A stretch of 64,000 nt of DNA, taken from positions 414,001 through 478,000 of the forward strand of contig JAOTOM010005106.1 in NCBI GenBank assembly GCA_034440615.1, in the 5' to 3' direction. The notes under the pieces were generated by a model that did no database searches, was not told where the DNA came from, and saw nothing but the letters and a program-made list of their open reading frames with translations. Below are positions 11,823 through 25,100 of this stretch, piece after piece. The stretch's first letter is position 1. Every line of letters starts with the position of its first letter. The translations under genes were made by a program, and so were the position numbers. This DNA is from Ashinkailepas kermadecensis (Eukaryota > Arthropoda > Thecostraca > Neolepadidae).

Positions 11823-14214
11823 AGATGCATAGACTGATGAAGCGATCTCGTCAGCCTTTGCCTAGTAGGCGTCGATTTGAAAGTAATTATAAGGAAAGGT
11901 CAAATCAGGTCAAATCAGGTCAGCTCACATTAAGTCAGGGCATCTCAGATCAATCGTTGAGCATCCAATGTCATGTCATACGTTTTAGGTGGCGCTAAAA
12001 CCCAGTTCAGATACGACCTGGAGTTGAACAACAACATTCTGTATAAGATGGCATTATGTAGATATACATGAGAGATGACCTGACCTTATGCCATTAACAT
12101 TTGACACATGATTTGCCCAGAATGATTATTGCACGCTCTGTATCATTGTCGTGCTGAAAAATCCCTAACTTGAATTTTTTTCTATGCAATGCGGTAAAAG
12201 ACGAACAATAACCTGACCTCAGATCAATCAACCCGACCGTAATCAGCATTTCCACATATCGGATTGTTCGCCTTGATGTAAGGGCAGTATGACTGAATTT
12301 GGTGCTTATCTGTTCAACTATTCCGAATGGCGGCACTTTTAAGAATTTAGAACATCACTCACTTTGACCTGTCCCGAAGCAATGTTCTTCGATGACCTGG
12401 GCCTGGAATATTTGCGAAATGTGCAAACAGATGCATAGGATACCATTGAAAATTACGTTTCTGCGTCCACTCATTCGGCAGCTATCACGGAAAAACATGA
12501 GGGTGGTCTCGAGAGCCCCCCTCCTGGCCAAGCGAGGGGCAATATCTTAGAAACTATGAGGGTGAAGACACCGACACAACATTATCACCGTAGATGGAGG
12601 GTCAGACCAGTATTGTGATGTGAACAAGGTTGAAGGTCAGTTCTATCATGGATCAGTCTGGATCAACGGGCCAAGCTTTTCAACTATGGAGAACGTTTGT
12701 TCAAATTGACTTGGCTTGACCATGCATAAATTAATATTTTTCATAGCGTTTTTGACATAGCAAAGATACGGGGGTGATTTCTCCGATCATTGGGATTTCG
12801 AGGTTATGCTATCGTCACAAGCACAGTCAAACGAAGCTAAGAGGGAAAAGTAATAGAGAACTTTACCATGTACCATGTGCCATGTGCCTTGATACGTTTT
12901 GTGTATGCCTTGATTAGCATCATGTTCAAATTGGAAATATCCAGATCAGTTACTAGGCGATCATTTATTTCAGTTTTTTTTTTTGGTTGCGAAGCACTGC
13001 GATTATACACCTTCTTGAGCTGTATTTTCTCTGTAATAAAACAAATCAAGAACACGGGCACACGGTTTCACAAATCATCGAATAGAATACCGAAATGCCA
13101 ACACCACGAAGACCATTGATATTATATCCTCACCAAACATGATATCTAAAAGGAAATTATAATGATGACAAATGCGGGTTGCCTTTGAAATGGTTAGGTA
13201 AATCCGTATTAAATTACCATATTGGAAAACTTGACATCATTTTTCCGGAGTAGTATTTCAAGAGGAGATAACTGAAGAATGCTGTTCTGTTATGTACATA
13301 GGCGCGTTTAAGGGAGGGGCGAGAGGGTACGGGCCTATTAGGGTTCGAAGATGTGTTTTCGGAATCCGAAAACAGAACAATAAAGGTTAGCCCCATCCCC
13401 CTCACCTTGCTGAACAGCTTTCTGTTTTATACACCCCGATCAACTACAGAAAGGAATCTTCGTCCATTCTCCCCTCCTCCGAAAGAAGATGCTGGAGGCG
13501 CCCCATAGGGTCCCATGCTGAGAGAGCAAGACGTTGGTAAAGACAAGGCAAAGATGGTGGGGCGCAAGCCCCACGAAAAGCATCTTCACCTCAATCTTCA
13601 GGGATCTCCACCCCTGCAAGCAGCTCTCCCATAACCCAGAAACATGGCATGACCTACAATAGGAAGGTCGATGCATTTATCAACTAAGAAGTTTTTATAC
13701 ACGGTCTTCTTTGATTTCATCTTAATTTCAATACAACTGGATACAAATGTCAAGGTCTTTTCACTCTCTAACCTCATATTTCGTATCAATAGACATATAA
13801 TGCTGTGCTTCCAGCCTCACATCGTATTTTTATCCTGAATGCAATGCTATTGTAAAAACTAATGCTGAGTTTTGTTGCATGATTTTCTTCAACCACCTCT
13901 TGATACACAGATAACATATGACAGTTTCGCAGGTAGGATTTTCCTAAGGGGCGACCAACTAAATATGTGATGAATAAAATAAATGAAAATTTTGGGTTTT
14001 GCGTGGTGAAAATCTGAAAATCTCTCGTTGCAGAGTTACAGCCAAGTCTCGTGCAGCCAAGCGTATTTACTCCACTATTCAGAATGCAGCTGCACGTAGC
14101 ATGAAGGAAAGGGTTTCATGATGGACAGGCCACTTGCTCCAACATAAACCTTAGAATTCAAGGTTCACAAGGTCGAATCTGACAAACAATGAAGATATCT
14201 TGACGTTCGCAACT
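11823..14214. other. No gene recognised
   Basis: Unique-looking sequence. A short tandem of GGTCAAATCA lies at about 11,898-11,920. Nothing coding is supported. Confidence 0.4.
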
Positions 14215-14771
14215 TAATTTATTGTTTTGTTTATTTATGAGCATGCTTTTTCCGGCCCTTGCTGGAGATGGAGGCTCCGCTTTACCTATTTATTTTGGTC
14301 CGAAGACGATAATTTGGGGGGCACCGACGGAAATTGTGTGGCCCCAGCATGCTTTTTGGAGGCCCTGGCGCGATTGTCGAGCAGGGCGCGAGATTTCTGG
14401 CCTGGCTGTATATATTTGGCGCCCTCGACACCAACTTCTGGGAGCTATGACGATAATTATTGGGACTTCAGAATATTTTTTTGGGGGAGCCACGGCACGA
14501 ATTTTTCGGGGGGTCCCGTGCGATTTTGGGGGCCATCGCCATTGTTCGAGCCCCGGCGCGAGTTCTTGGGGCCGCGCTCTATTTGTTTGGGGAATCCAAC
14601 GCGAATATTTGGGGTCCCCGACGGACATTTTTAGGACCGCAGAGCGATTTTTTTGGGTGGCCCCAGTGCAATTTTTGGAGGCCTCGGTGCGATTCTTGAG
14701 GGCCCACCACCGCTCTGGGGAGGGGGGGGGGGGGGGCAGATACCCCTTTGTCCTCCTTCGGTTCACCACTG
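14215..14771 (+). mobile_element. Q element copy (fragment: end of first array and right end)
   Basis: The array of units of about 21 bp recurs (14,285-14,715), with phrases such as CGATTTTTTTGGGTGGCCCC. A run of 15 G follows at 14,722-14,736, and then CCTTCGGTTCACCACTG at the right edge, a degenerate inverse of the CAGTGGCGTACCGAAGG terminus. The left conserved region is missing, so this is a truncated copy. Open frames in it arise from the array. Confidence 0.6.
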
Positions 14772-14879
14772 ATGTTGAATAGCTTATTATTTCTAGAATT
14801 GGCGTATACCACCCACTTGGCCTGGTTCGTCCCCTTTCCCTTTACCCCTCATCTCGGGAGTTATCCATGCGTCATTCTC

Positions 14880-15370
14880 AGCAAGCCGCACCGCAAAGAC
14901 GCGACCGCGGGAAACAGCGCAGCGCGAATCTGCGACACAGCCGCCCTGCCGCCACTCTAATCAGCTGTAAAATAGAGTGATTACATGGGCTCGTTTCCGG
15001 CGCGCGGCCACCGCCAGCGCGCCACTTTGGCTGGCGGTGGCGGCGCCGCCCACCGGGAGCGCACCGCGGTCGGGGGCCCGCGTCGGCTGACGTCACGGCC
15101 GCTCGGCCAATTAGCGCGGCGCGGCTGACGTGACCGGCGGCCATCGTCACCTGCGGTCATTAGCGGCGCAGCGCGGCTGCAACTGATCGGCCGGGGCGGC
15201 GCGGCCCGGCCGTGTCCGTGACGGCTCGCCGGGCCCGGCCGGCCCTGCTGAGGAAATGGCTCTGACCCGCTGATGAGAGCCTTGCACGGCAGCTGCGCGG
15301 TCGTCACGTCACTCGCCCCTCCACGTCGGCGGCCGGCAGCTCGGCTGCACCTGCCCACCACCACTCCGGT
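14880..15370. promoter_or_regulatory. CpG-island-like region with CRE and CCAAT motifs
   Basis: A stretch of about 490 bp, far richer in G+C and CpG than its surroundings. It contains a perfect CRE, TGACGTCA (15,088-15,095), a CCAAT box (15,107-15,111), a CRE half-site variant TGACGTGA (15,126-15,133) and several GGCCGG blocks. It looks like a promoter or enhancer island. No adjacent exon can be named, so transcription and direction are unknown. Confidence 0.4.
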
Positions 15371-16020
15371 GACAACTGGGACTCGGTGGCTTCTGGCTCA
15401 CTTTACTGGTTTGGAACCTTGGACAAAAGGCGAGCACAAAGACCTGTGAGTCAAACGCTGGCGAACCTTCCCAGAGCCGACCGTGGGTTCTACGCACGTG
15501 CTGTGGGTAGGGGATAGGCATCGTGGCATCGTTTCAGTTCTCATCTCATCATGGTGGCCAGTAGCGCAGCCGCAAGCGGGCTGGGGGAGGAGGAGGAACT
15601 GTGTCCAGTTCCCCGGATGGCTGCCCAGGCTTCCAGAAAATCGCACCTTTGTCGGATGTTTTTAGAAATCTAGATATAAATGTTTCGCCCCTGTTCGGCC
15701 AGAAAAAATGTTCTACCCGCGTTCTTGGGACGATTAACTTTATTATCGTTTGCGGAGGTGGATTCTGCTATCCCTGAGGTATTTTCGCATGTTTTTGGTA
15801 GTCGTTTGAGTTCGAGCGCTGAACTTTCCTGAGCTATCCTTGGATAGGTATGCGATGAAAAGATGAAATATGGTGAGCATCCTCCATGTATCCTCGACAA
15901 ACATCCTTATACCGCCAAAGTGATTAATCCTGGTCCTACAAATGGGGGCTCGACGGAGGGATGTAGGGAGACATGCTTACCATTTTTTAAGTCTTCGTCG
16001 CTCATCTATGCATCCATATA
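15371..16020. other. No gene recognised
   Basis: Transition from the CpG-rich patch to AT-rich DNA. Short open frames only. Confidence 0.35.
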
Positions 16021-16021
16021 T

Positions 16022-16108
<87 letters not shown>
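16021..16108. repeat. Compound (CA)n-(TA)n microsatellite
   Basis: About 20 CA dinucleotides are followed by CTTACA and about 20 TA dinucleotides. Confidence 0.95.
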
Positions 16109-16110
<2 letters not shown>

Positions 16111-17330
16111 TCTCCTTCGACTGAGGATATACATGGCATACGTGGCTTGGAGCATACGTTCTACCTACATACCCATAAGTGTATGTACAGGATAAATCCA
16201 CATCCACATACGTTGGCAATACGACATCAATCTGCGTTGGGTTCTGCCGTTTTTGGTCTTTGAAATGTCGTATTATATGTTAAAATGCAAATGGTATTAT
16301 GGTGCCGAGTACTCAATTGTATGCATATCGGTCATGCCGATATGTATGCTTTGGAGTCATCCTCAGCAATACATAGAAGCCCAATAGTTGCTGCATATGT
16401 GATTGTCCATATATAACGTGTTTTGTCAGTGAACAACGCTGAAATAATATCCTGAATATCTATGGCATTTATACCGTACATTTCAATTGTTTCACCACCG
16501 AACACTTCCCTTTGGTATTTCCAGGGTGTATTGCGGTTAGTAAACTTAATTCATGTTCCGCACAAATATGATGTTGACATTCGCTATGTCTCCCACAAGA
16601 AAATGCTCGTCATATCCAATACGTAAGGATTATTGGATACCTACTAGGAAAAATACGTATTTTTTCATTTAGCATATTTGCACGTCACAGGCCCATGTTA
16701 ACCAAACTGAACCCCTTCGTCTTACCGGTGTGACAATTAATTATTATACAATGCATGTCACTGTCGTAAGCTAAATAATGATTACTTTTACTTTTCTTCA
16801 TTTTGTTCTCGCAAGATGCACGGATACGTATTAACGTGCTCCCGGTTCACAGGATTGAATTACCGTGTCCCACCTGTTCCTGTTCCTGTCCCACCTGTTC
16901 CTGACTTCTCCGCCACTGCAGCTACATGTATTCATTCGTGCACAGCAATCTTGTTCCCAAACCTGGGAATTGGGCTTGGAAATTTTCCTCAGCGATGAAT
17001 TGATGTTGGAGCTAGTTGAAGCGGAGCACCACTATTTCGGAAAGCCTCCGTACGTATCAAGTTTCACGACATTGCTCCTTGAGAAAGATATAGGGGAAAT
17101 TGCAAGAGTATTGGATGGGGAGGAAATACATGTCTGTTTGCTGGATGAGGGGATTTTATCAGTGGTGAGATGAGAAGCAATATAAATATATAGTCTGAGT
17201 GTACAAATAGACTTACCTTTCTTAGCTGGTTGAGCCAGAGATGTCGCAATATTTCGTCCCGCAGGAAGGGCAACGAAATAACAAGTAGAGCGAGCCTAAT
17301 AACACTGGCGGATATAACGTGAGACAGGCA
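16109..17330. other. No gene recognised
   Basis: AT-rich sequence. A short CCTGTTCCTGTCCCAC tandem at about 16,868-16,905 is the only repetition noted. Confidence 0.4.
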
Positions 17331-17459
17331 CCATTCCTCCAAGAGGCCGTTTTTGCGAAATCTAGGACCAAAATGGTATTTTTGGAGCCTTTCCTCGGTC
17401 AGAGAGGCGACACCTTTATATGGGGGCACATTTCCCCAGTGCCCCTGTATCCGCCCCTG
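17331..17459 (-). mobile_element. End of a repeat family with CAGGGGCGGATACAG terminus
   Basis: Read on the minus strand, it starts CAGGGGCGGATACAGGGGCA and continues through a G-rich block to TGTGCCCCCAT, GTCGCCTC and AGGCTCC. The same order of words occurs at 21,852-21,990 (plus strand) and 55,740-55,905 (minus strand). A CAGGG start is compatible with hAT-type termini. The other end was not located. Confidence 0.5.
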
Positions 17460-17494
17460 GGGGCAGCTTCCAAGTTAGTTTCATGTCTGTCCGG

Positions 17495-17985
17495 TGTGCG
17501 GCTCGTGCGACAGGGCCCGCGCCGGGGGCAGCTTCCAAGTGTAGTTTCAGTGTCTGTTTGCGAAAGGGGGCGGTCCCAGGGTGTGGCGGTCTCGGACCTC
17601 GTGCGACAGGAGCCGGCGCGCCGGCGCCTCCCGTGTGCGCGGTCCCAGGGTGTGGCGGTCTCGGACCTCGTGCGACAGGAGCCGGCACGCCGGCGCCTCC
17701 CGTGTGCGCGGTCCCAGGGTGTGGCGGTCTCGGACCTCGTGCGACAGGAGCCGGCGCGCCGGCGCCTCCCGTGTGCGCGGTCCCAGGGTGTGGCGGTCTC
17801 GGACCTCGTGCGACAGGAGCCGGCGCGCCGGCGCCTCCTGTGTGCGCGGTTCCAGGGTGTGGCGGTCTCGGACCTCGTGCGACAGGAGCCGCCACACCGG
17901 CGCCTCCCGTGTGCGCGGTCCCAGGGTGTGGCGGTCTCGGACCTCGTGCGACAGGAGCCGGCGCGCCGGCGCCTCCCGTGTGCGC
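17495..17985 (+). repeat. 69-bp GC-rich minisatellite
   Basis: Six nearly identical 69-bp units start at 17,571, 17,640, 17,709, 17,778, 17,847 and 17,916, preceded by a degenerate partial (about 17,495-17,560). Each has GGTCCCAGGGTGTGGCGG and a strong palindrome, GCCGGCGCGCCGGCGCC. Because 69 is a multiple of three and units lack stops, several frames on both strands stay open for 150-250 codons. These are repeat by-products, not genes. Confidence 0.9.
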
Positions 17986-18227
17986 GGCATCCCCGATCCT
18001 CGGTCTGCCCCGGTGATGCCGGAGCTCGCCAGCCACGCTGGCCATTCGCCGACCCAATTGGTCGCACTCTATGACGCGGCACGAGTTCTCCAGTGTCGGA
18101 GACGGCAGGCAATAAACGACATCCTTATTTACTGTGATGAGAGAAATTAAATTCGATTGCTGTAATTGTCTTTAACGATCACTTACGGCCAGTTAGTTTA
18201 ATGTTTGCCGGCTGACGAGAGCAGGGC

Positions 18228-19032
18228 GCCTGCAGATGTGGGCTCGCGCCGTCAGTGGCACCCTTCTGCAGCTGTGGGCCGGCGCCGTCAGTGGCACTCT
18301 TCTGCAGCTGTGGGCGGGCGCCGTCAGTGGCACCTCTTCTGCAGCTGCGGGCGGGCGCCGTCAGTGGCACCCTTCTACAGCCGTCAGTGGCACACTTCTG
18401 CAGCTGTAGGCCGGCACCGTCAATGGCACCCTTCTGCAGCTGCAGGCCGACGCCGTCAGTGGCACCCTTCTACAGATGTGGGCGGGCACCGTCAGTGGCA
18501 CCCTTCTACAGCCGTCAGTGGCACACTTCTGCAGCTGTAGGCCGGCACCGTCAATGGCACCCTTCTGCAGGGCGACGCCGTCAGTGGCACCCTTCTACAG
18601 ATGTGGGGGGCACCGCAGTGGCACTCTTCTGCAGCCCATCAGTGGCACCCTTCTGCAGCTGTGGGCGGGCACCGTCAGTGGCACCCTTCTGCAGCTGCAG
18701 GCCGACGCCGTCAGTGGCACCCTTCTACAGCCATCAGTGGCACCCTTCTGCAGCTGTGGGCGGGCGCCGTCAGTGGCACCCTTCTGCAGCTGTGGGCGGG
18801 CGCCTTCAGTGTCACTCTTCTGCAACCGTCAGTGGCACCCTTCTGCAGATGTGGGCGGGCGCCGTCAGTGGCACTCTTCTGCAGCCCTCAGTGGCACTCT
18901 TCTGCAGCTGTAGGCGGGCACCGTCAGTGGCACCCTTCTACAGCCATCAGTGGCACCCTTCTGCAGCTGTAGGCAGGCACCGTCAGTGGCACTCTTCTGC
19001 AGCTGTGGGCGGGCGCCGTCAGTGGCGCCCGC
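18228..19032 (+). repeat. 36-bp minisatellite with deleted variants
   Basis: About 25-30 copies of CTGCAGCTGTGGGCGGGCG-CCGTCAGTGGCACCCTT. Some are shortened to about 23 bp by loss of the TGTGGGCGGGCG block (for example near 18,378 and 18,508). Most copies carry a CTGCAG site. The mixture of full and shortened units points to repeated slippage or unequal exchange. Confidence 0.9.
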
Positions 19033-20394
19033 CGGATCGACGTGTGCGTCTGGGGGTGGCCGTTGGGCCTGTGCTCAGTAGACATCAGCTGCTATTGTCC
19101 TAGAGTTTCGGTGGTCGTGGGAGGTGTGACGCGGTGAGCAGAGATGAAAAAGGTGTCTAGGCTGTCATCTGCAGACTATAATGCACTACCAGGCTGTCAT
19201 ATATTCACGGCTAACAACAAAACCTTAAACCAAGGTGTAATGGTGGATTGCCACCCCAATAGATGCTAAAATGGTCTAAACAAGAATGCTTTAGCCTCCA
19301 TATGATCGACAATCTGGCATCAAGGCATTTATTCCCGATCATTCATCAGTATATGTAACTGCAGGGAATGTGATATGCTCGCTGCTCAATGGATTCCTCC
19401 AGGCTGCATAAAACACGGGCTTGGTTATCAGCAGTGATGGTCAGTCATGTATATGGGAACAAAACCGGTTGTGATTATCAAGAAAATGATCCTACTCCTT
19501 GACAAATTCATGCTACTGTTAATATTGCTACATTTCACAATGCCAAGCCATGTGCACGGATGTACCGCAATTCAATTCACACAGTCATGCAGCATTCAAA
19601 ATCATGCCTACACCAAGCGTGTCTGTTGCATGGAACCATGAGACCATTGAGAAAATACGAAAGTTCATCAGAATGTTCCAAAGTTGAGGAAAGCACACTT
19701 CATGTAGTTCCTTGCCACGCAATGCTGTAATAACAATGATTAAGCATCGTGCCATGTCATCAATACTGGGGAACAGGGTTCGATTTATGCTTTGGAATCC
19801 TGAATTTGGGAACGAAAATGTGTCAAATGTGAAATGTTCCAAGTCAAAGAGGATATCGTTTGTCCCTGCTCATTTTTGTAATTCGCATTGTATGCTTAGC
19901 ATTAGCCACCATTATGTTTGGAAGTAATACATTTAGTAGCGACTCTGCCAGTTGCCCCCATTTCATGGATGGTTCCCTAAAATCATAAAGTCATAAAGTG
20001 TTAAGGCTTGATAAGAGCCACTAGGGTTATCTGTGTTAAGCCAAAAAAGGGAAGATACTATGACATCAGAAAAAAGATACTGAAACACCCTCATCAATGC
20101 TATATCTTGAGGTATAAACAAACTATCTACACCCAGTATTCTACCTTGGTCAGTCTTATCAGCATCACATGCACAAATCAAGGTGCACTGAATCCAACGT
20201 CATGCACATTTGTCACTAGCGTTAGTTACAAATGTGCCACTACATTAGTGACCCCATTTACAAACATCATATGAATGATCAATTCTGGTCGAAGCGCCCT
20301 AAAGCCCAAATAACTAACTACAAACATCATATAATACCTACTATCATCAATCCCACTCAATCCACCCCAATTCCCACCTCCCTAATTCACAACT
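19033..20394. other. No gene recognised
   Basis: AT-rich unique sequence. Part of the right end (20,270-20,394) may be 3' untranslated sequence of the LINE relic that follows on the minus strand. Confidence 0.4.
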
Positions 20395-21500
<1,106 letters not shown>

Positions 21501-21851
21501 TGCCCCCCAATAATTTCAACTTTTAATATTGGACCCTATGAAGTGTGCCTTCCAAATCCATTTGAGTCTGCCCATTGCCTTCATGTATTTTCCCCCCCCC
21601 GCGCCCCATCAACAATTTTCAGAAATCAACACCCGTGCCTGCAACACCCGCTGTTGAAAAGCATACACAACTGGCTGCTCATGAGTGATGATCAAACATT
21701 CTTATTGATGTGTGATCAAGCAATTTCCTAGGTTGCTTTTTATCTTGGTTACATCTAATCAGTGCTTGCTGGTGCTGATTGATGCATTTCGGGCTTGAAA
21801 ATTTTCTTGTGCGATGTTTTTAATACACTATATTGTTCAGCCTAGCTCAAT
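21501..21851. other. No gene recognised
   Basis: Sequence upstream (minus strand) of the LINE relic. No reverse-transcriptase words recognised here. A poly-C run occurs at about 21,592-21,600. Confidence 0.35.
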
Positions 21852-21990
21852 CAGGGGCGGATACAGAGGGTGGGAGGCACTGTGGGGGGAGCGGGGGGGG
21901 GGGTCATGCCCGCATGGAAAAGTGGCTCCGCACCAGCCGGAAAAGGCTCAACTGCTTCAGGAAGGCTCTAATGCAGCCCATTCCTTGCAG
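21852..21990 (+). mobile_element. End of a repeat family with CAGGGGCGGATACAG terminus
   Basis: Starts CAGGGGCGGATACAGAGG, then GGCACTG, a run of 12 G at 21,892-21,903, CATGCCCGCATGGAAA and GGAAAAGGCTC. It is the same family as 17,331-17,459 and 55,740-55,905. The far end is not identified. Confidence 0.5.
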
Positions 21991-22249
21991 CTCAACGGAT
22001 TTGAAACCAAGAACGTCATTTTGAAAGGAAAAGGAACCCCTTGGAGGCGAAAAGACATCTCTTCAGTATGTTCAAGCACATGGCTGTTGTGCCCCCCTCC
22101 GCACCATTTATGGTCCATTCCGGACACTTGTGTCAACAGACCAGTGTGATTTGGCTGCCGCTGTGCTTAACACAGCCTGTGAATACGAGCGGGCCCAACG
22201 AAAGACGGATCTGCGCGCCAGCAAGTGCGGCCTTGTTCCGTCTGTATTG

Positions 22250-22386
22250 ACACGCGCCGCGCCGCACCGCGCCTGCATGTGCGCCACACTCGCCGCGCCG
22301 CACCGCGCCTGCATGTGCGCCACACTCGCCGCGCCGCACCGCGCCTGCATGTGCGCCACACTCGCCGCCGCCGCCGCCGCCGCCGC
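22250..22386 (+). repeat. 36-bp GC-rich tandem repeat (3 copies) and CCG run
   Basis: Three copies of a 36-bp unit that includes GCCGCACCGCGCCTGCATG, ending in a short (GCC)n run. It is embedded in CpG-rich DNA. Confidence 0.9.
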
Positions 22387-22786
22387 GGCACGCGAGCCGT
22401 CACTTCCGTCAGTCGACAGAAGCGACGCGTCGGCGGCAAAAAGCGAGCTACGTGTCATACTGGCGTCATAACTTCGCGCCCGAGCTGCTCACTGACGTCC
22501 CAGAGCGCTAATTATGTGAGGGACGCATTGAGGCGCGACTTGTAAAACAGCGTCGGCGACATGTGAACAGGAGCGGGGAAAAAGTGGCAACACTGAAGGG
22601 ACTCCTTATTGTCGGTGTGTCTGCTGTGCAGCCGACTCGGAGCTGGTGCCGGCGATACGTCACGGTCGAGTCGACCCACCGACGCGACAGAAGCAGCTTG
22701 TTAACGAGCGGGTGACGCCGCGACGGTGAAGAGAGCCTCGTCGCGGCCGACGCGGCCAAGTTTCCCACGGCGGCGCGGCGGCGTGG
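22387..22786. promoter_or_regulatory. CpG-rich spacer between minisatellites with CRE-like motifs
   Basis: GC-rich, CpG-rich sequence containing GGCGTCATAAC, CTGACGTCCC and TACGTCACGG. It could be a regulatory island flanked by expanded repeats. No exon is recognisable. Confidence 0.25.
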
Positions 22787-23688
22787 CGGTCTGGTCGGTC
22801 TGGTCGGCCTGGTCGGTCTGGTCGGTCTGGTCGGCCTGGTCGGTCTGGTCGGTCTGGTCGGCCTGGTCGGTCTGGTCGGCCTGGTCGGCCTGGTCGGCCT
22901 GGTCGGTCTGGTCGGTCTGGTCGGCCTGGTCGGCATGGTCGGCCTGGTCGGTCTGGTCGGCCTGGTCGGCCTGGTCGGTCTGGTCGGCCTGGGCGGCCTG
23001 GTCGGTCTGGTCGGTCTGGTCGGCCTGGTCGGTCTGGTCGGCCTGGTCGGCCTGGTCGGTCTGGTCGGCCTGGTCGGTCTGGTCGGTCTGGTCGGCCTGG
23101 TCGGCCTGGTCGGTCTGGTCGGTCTGGTCGGCCTGGTCGGTCTGGTCGGCATGGTCGGTCTGGTCGGCATGGTCGGCCTGGTCGGTCTGGTCGGTCTGGT
23201 CGGTCTGGTCGGCCTGGTCGGTCTGGTCGGCCTGGTCGGTCTGGTCGGCCTGGTCGGCCTGGTCGGTCTGGTCGGCCTGGTCGGTCTGGTCGGCCTGGTC
23301 GGTCTGGTCGGCCTGGTCGGCCTGGTCGGCCTGGTCGGTCTGGTCGGTCTGGTCGGTCTGGTCGGCCTGGTCGGTCTGGGCGGCCTGGTCGGTCTAGTCG
23401 GCATGGTCGGCCTGGTCGGTCTGGGCGGCCTGGGCGGCATGGTCGGCCTGGTCGGTCTGGTCGGCCTGGTCGGTCTGGTCGGCCTGGGCGGCCTGGTTGG
23501 TCTGGTCGGCATGGTCGGCCTGGTCGGCCTGGGCGGTCTGGTCGGCCTGGGCGGCATGTTCGGCCTGGTCGGTCTGGTCGGTCTGGTCGGTCTGGTCGGC
23601 CTGGTCGGCCTGGGCGGCCTGGTCGGTCTGGTCGGCATGGTCGGCCTGGTCGGTCTGGTCGGTCTGGTCGGTCTGGTCGGTCGGCCGC
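22787..23688 (+). repeat. 9-bp minisatellite, about 100 copies
   Basis: Roughly 900 bp of CTGGTCGGT/CTGGTCGGC units with occasional CATGGTCGG and CTGGGCGGC variants. The 9-bp period keeps long frames open: Thr-Arg-Pro repeats on the minus strand, Val-Gly-Leu or Trp-Ser-Ala/Val on the plus strand. Openness on both strands argues against selection for one protein. Confidence 0.95.
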
Positions 23689-23786
23689 GCCACCACGGCT
23701 GCCTTCGACCGAGCCAGGCGAACCAATGGCCTGATGCCGGCGCCGTCCGTCCCGCCTTGCTGACCGTACTCGGCGCCGGCGTGCCC

Positions 23787-24840
23787 ACCGGGTCGGCTGT
23801 GGCCGCAGTGTCCCCCGGTACCGGGTCGGCTGTGGCCACAGTGTCCCCCGGTACCGGGTCGGCTGTGGCCACAGTGTCCCCCGGTACCGGGTCGGCTGTG
23901 GCCACAGTGTCCCTCGGTACCGGATCAGCTGTGGCCGCAGTGTCCCCCGGTACCGGATCAGCTGTGGCCGCAGTGTCCCCCGGTACCGGATCAGCTGTGG
24001 CCGCAGTGTCCCCCGGTACCGGGTCGGCTGTGGCCACAGTGTCCCCCGGTACCGGATCAGCTGTGGCCACAGTGTCCCCCGGTACCGGATCAGCTGTGGC
24101 CGCAGTGTCCCCCGGTACCGGGTCGGCTGTGGCCGCAGTGTCCCCCGGTACCGGATCAGCTGTGGCCACAGTGTCCCCCGGTACCGGGTCGGCTGTGGCC
24201 ACAGTGTCCCCCGGTACCGGATCAGCTGTGGCCGCAGTGTCCCCCGGTACCGGATCAGCTGTGGCCGCAGTGTCCCCCGGTACCGGGTCGGCTGTGGCCA
24301 CAGTGTCCCCCGGTACCGGGTCGGCTGTGGCCGCAGTGTCCCCCGGTACCGGGTCGGCTGTGGCCACAGTGTCCCCCGGTACCGGGTCGGCTGTGGCCAC
24401 AGTGTCCCCCGGTACCGGGTCGGCTGTGGCCGCAGTGTCCCCCGGTACCGGATCAGCTGTGGCCGCAGTGTCCCCCGGTACCGGGTCGGCTGTGGCCACA
24501 GTGTCCCCCGGTACCGGGTCGGCTGTGGCCACAGTGTCCCCCGGTACCGGATCAGCTGTGGCCGCAGTGTCCCCCGGTACCGGGTCGGCTGTGGCCACAG
24601 TGTCCCCCGGTACCGGATCAGCTGTGGCCACAGTGTCCTCCGGTACCGGATCAGCTGTGGCCGCAGTGTCCCCCGGTACCGGATCAGCTGTGGCCGCAGT
24701 GTCCCCCGGTACCGGGTCGGCTGTGGCCGCAGTGTCCCCTGGTACCGGATCAGCTGTGGCCACAGTGTCCCCCGGTACCGGGTCGGCTGTGGCCGCAGTG
24801 TCCCCCGGTACCGGATCAGCTGTGGCTGCAGTGTCCCCCC
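23787..24840 (+). repeat. 33-bp minisatellite, about 32 copies
   Basis: About 32 near-identical 33-bp units, such as GTGTCCCCCGGTACCGGGTC-GGCTGTGGCCACA. The main variants are GGGTCGG/GGATCAG and GGCCACA/GGCCGCA. Each unit has a GGTACC site and a GGTACCGG palindromic core. Joined with the 9-bp array it yields an 813-codon minus-strand frame (22,508-24,949) and a 644-codon plus-strand frame, both low-complexity. Confidence 0.95.
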
Positions 24841-25100
24841 GGCGACCCCTGACGCTCGCCCGCCGGTAAATTGCTCCCCCAGCGCGGTCAGAGCTCGGCG
24901 AGGGGAGCCGACGTCGGCGGGGGCGATTCGTTACAGCGCTGGCTGACATCAGCAGGGCCGGCGGCTCTCACGCCTCCCGACCATTTGTCCGTGTGGAAAT
25001 GATGCACCGATCGCGTGGGGCGGCCGGCGGAAAATACAGTCGCCCAATGACCCTGCGAGTGGCAGCGGGGCAGCCGACGATCGCTGCTTGTGATTGGTGG
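24841..25100. other. CpG-rich flank of the minisatellite block
   Basis: GC-rich unique sequence (GACGCTCGCCCGCCGG, GACGTCGGCGGGGGCG and similar) that fades into AT-rich DNA after 25,100. No exon seen. Confidence 0.3.

Noticed and set aside
17399..18150. Arg/Ala-rich frames of 190-250 codons
   Set aside because: Created by the stop-free 69-bp repeat; five overlapping frames on both strands are open.
22508..24949. An 813-codon minus-strand frame as a Thr-Arg-Pro/Asp-Thr-rich structural protein
   Set aside because: It is almost wholly two minisatellites (9 and 33 bp), equally open on the plus strand, with no splice, promoter or signal-peptide evidence. Kept only as a low-odds question in the findings.
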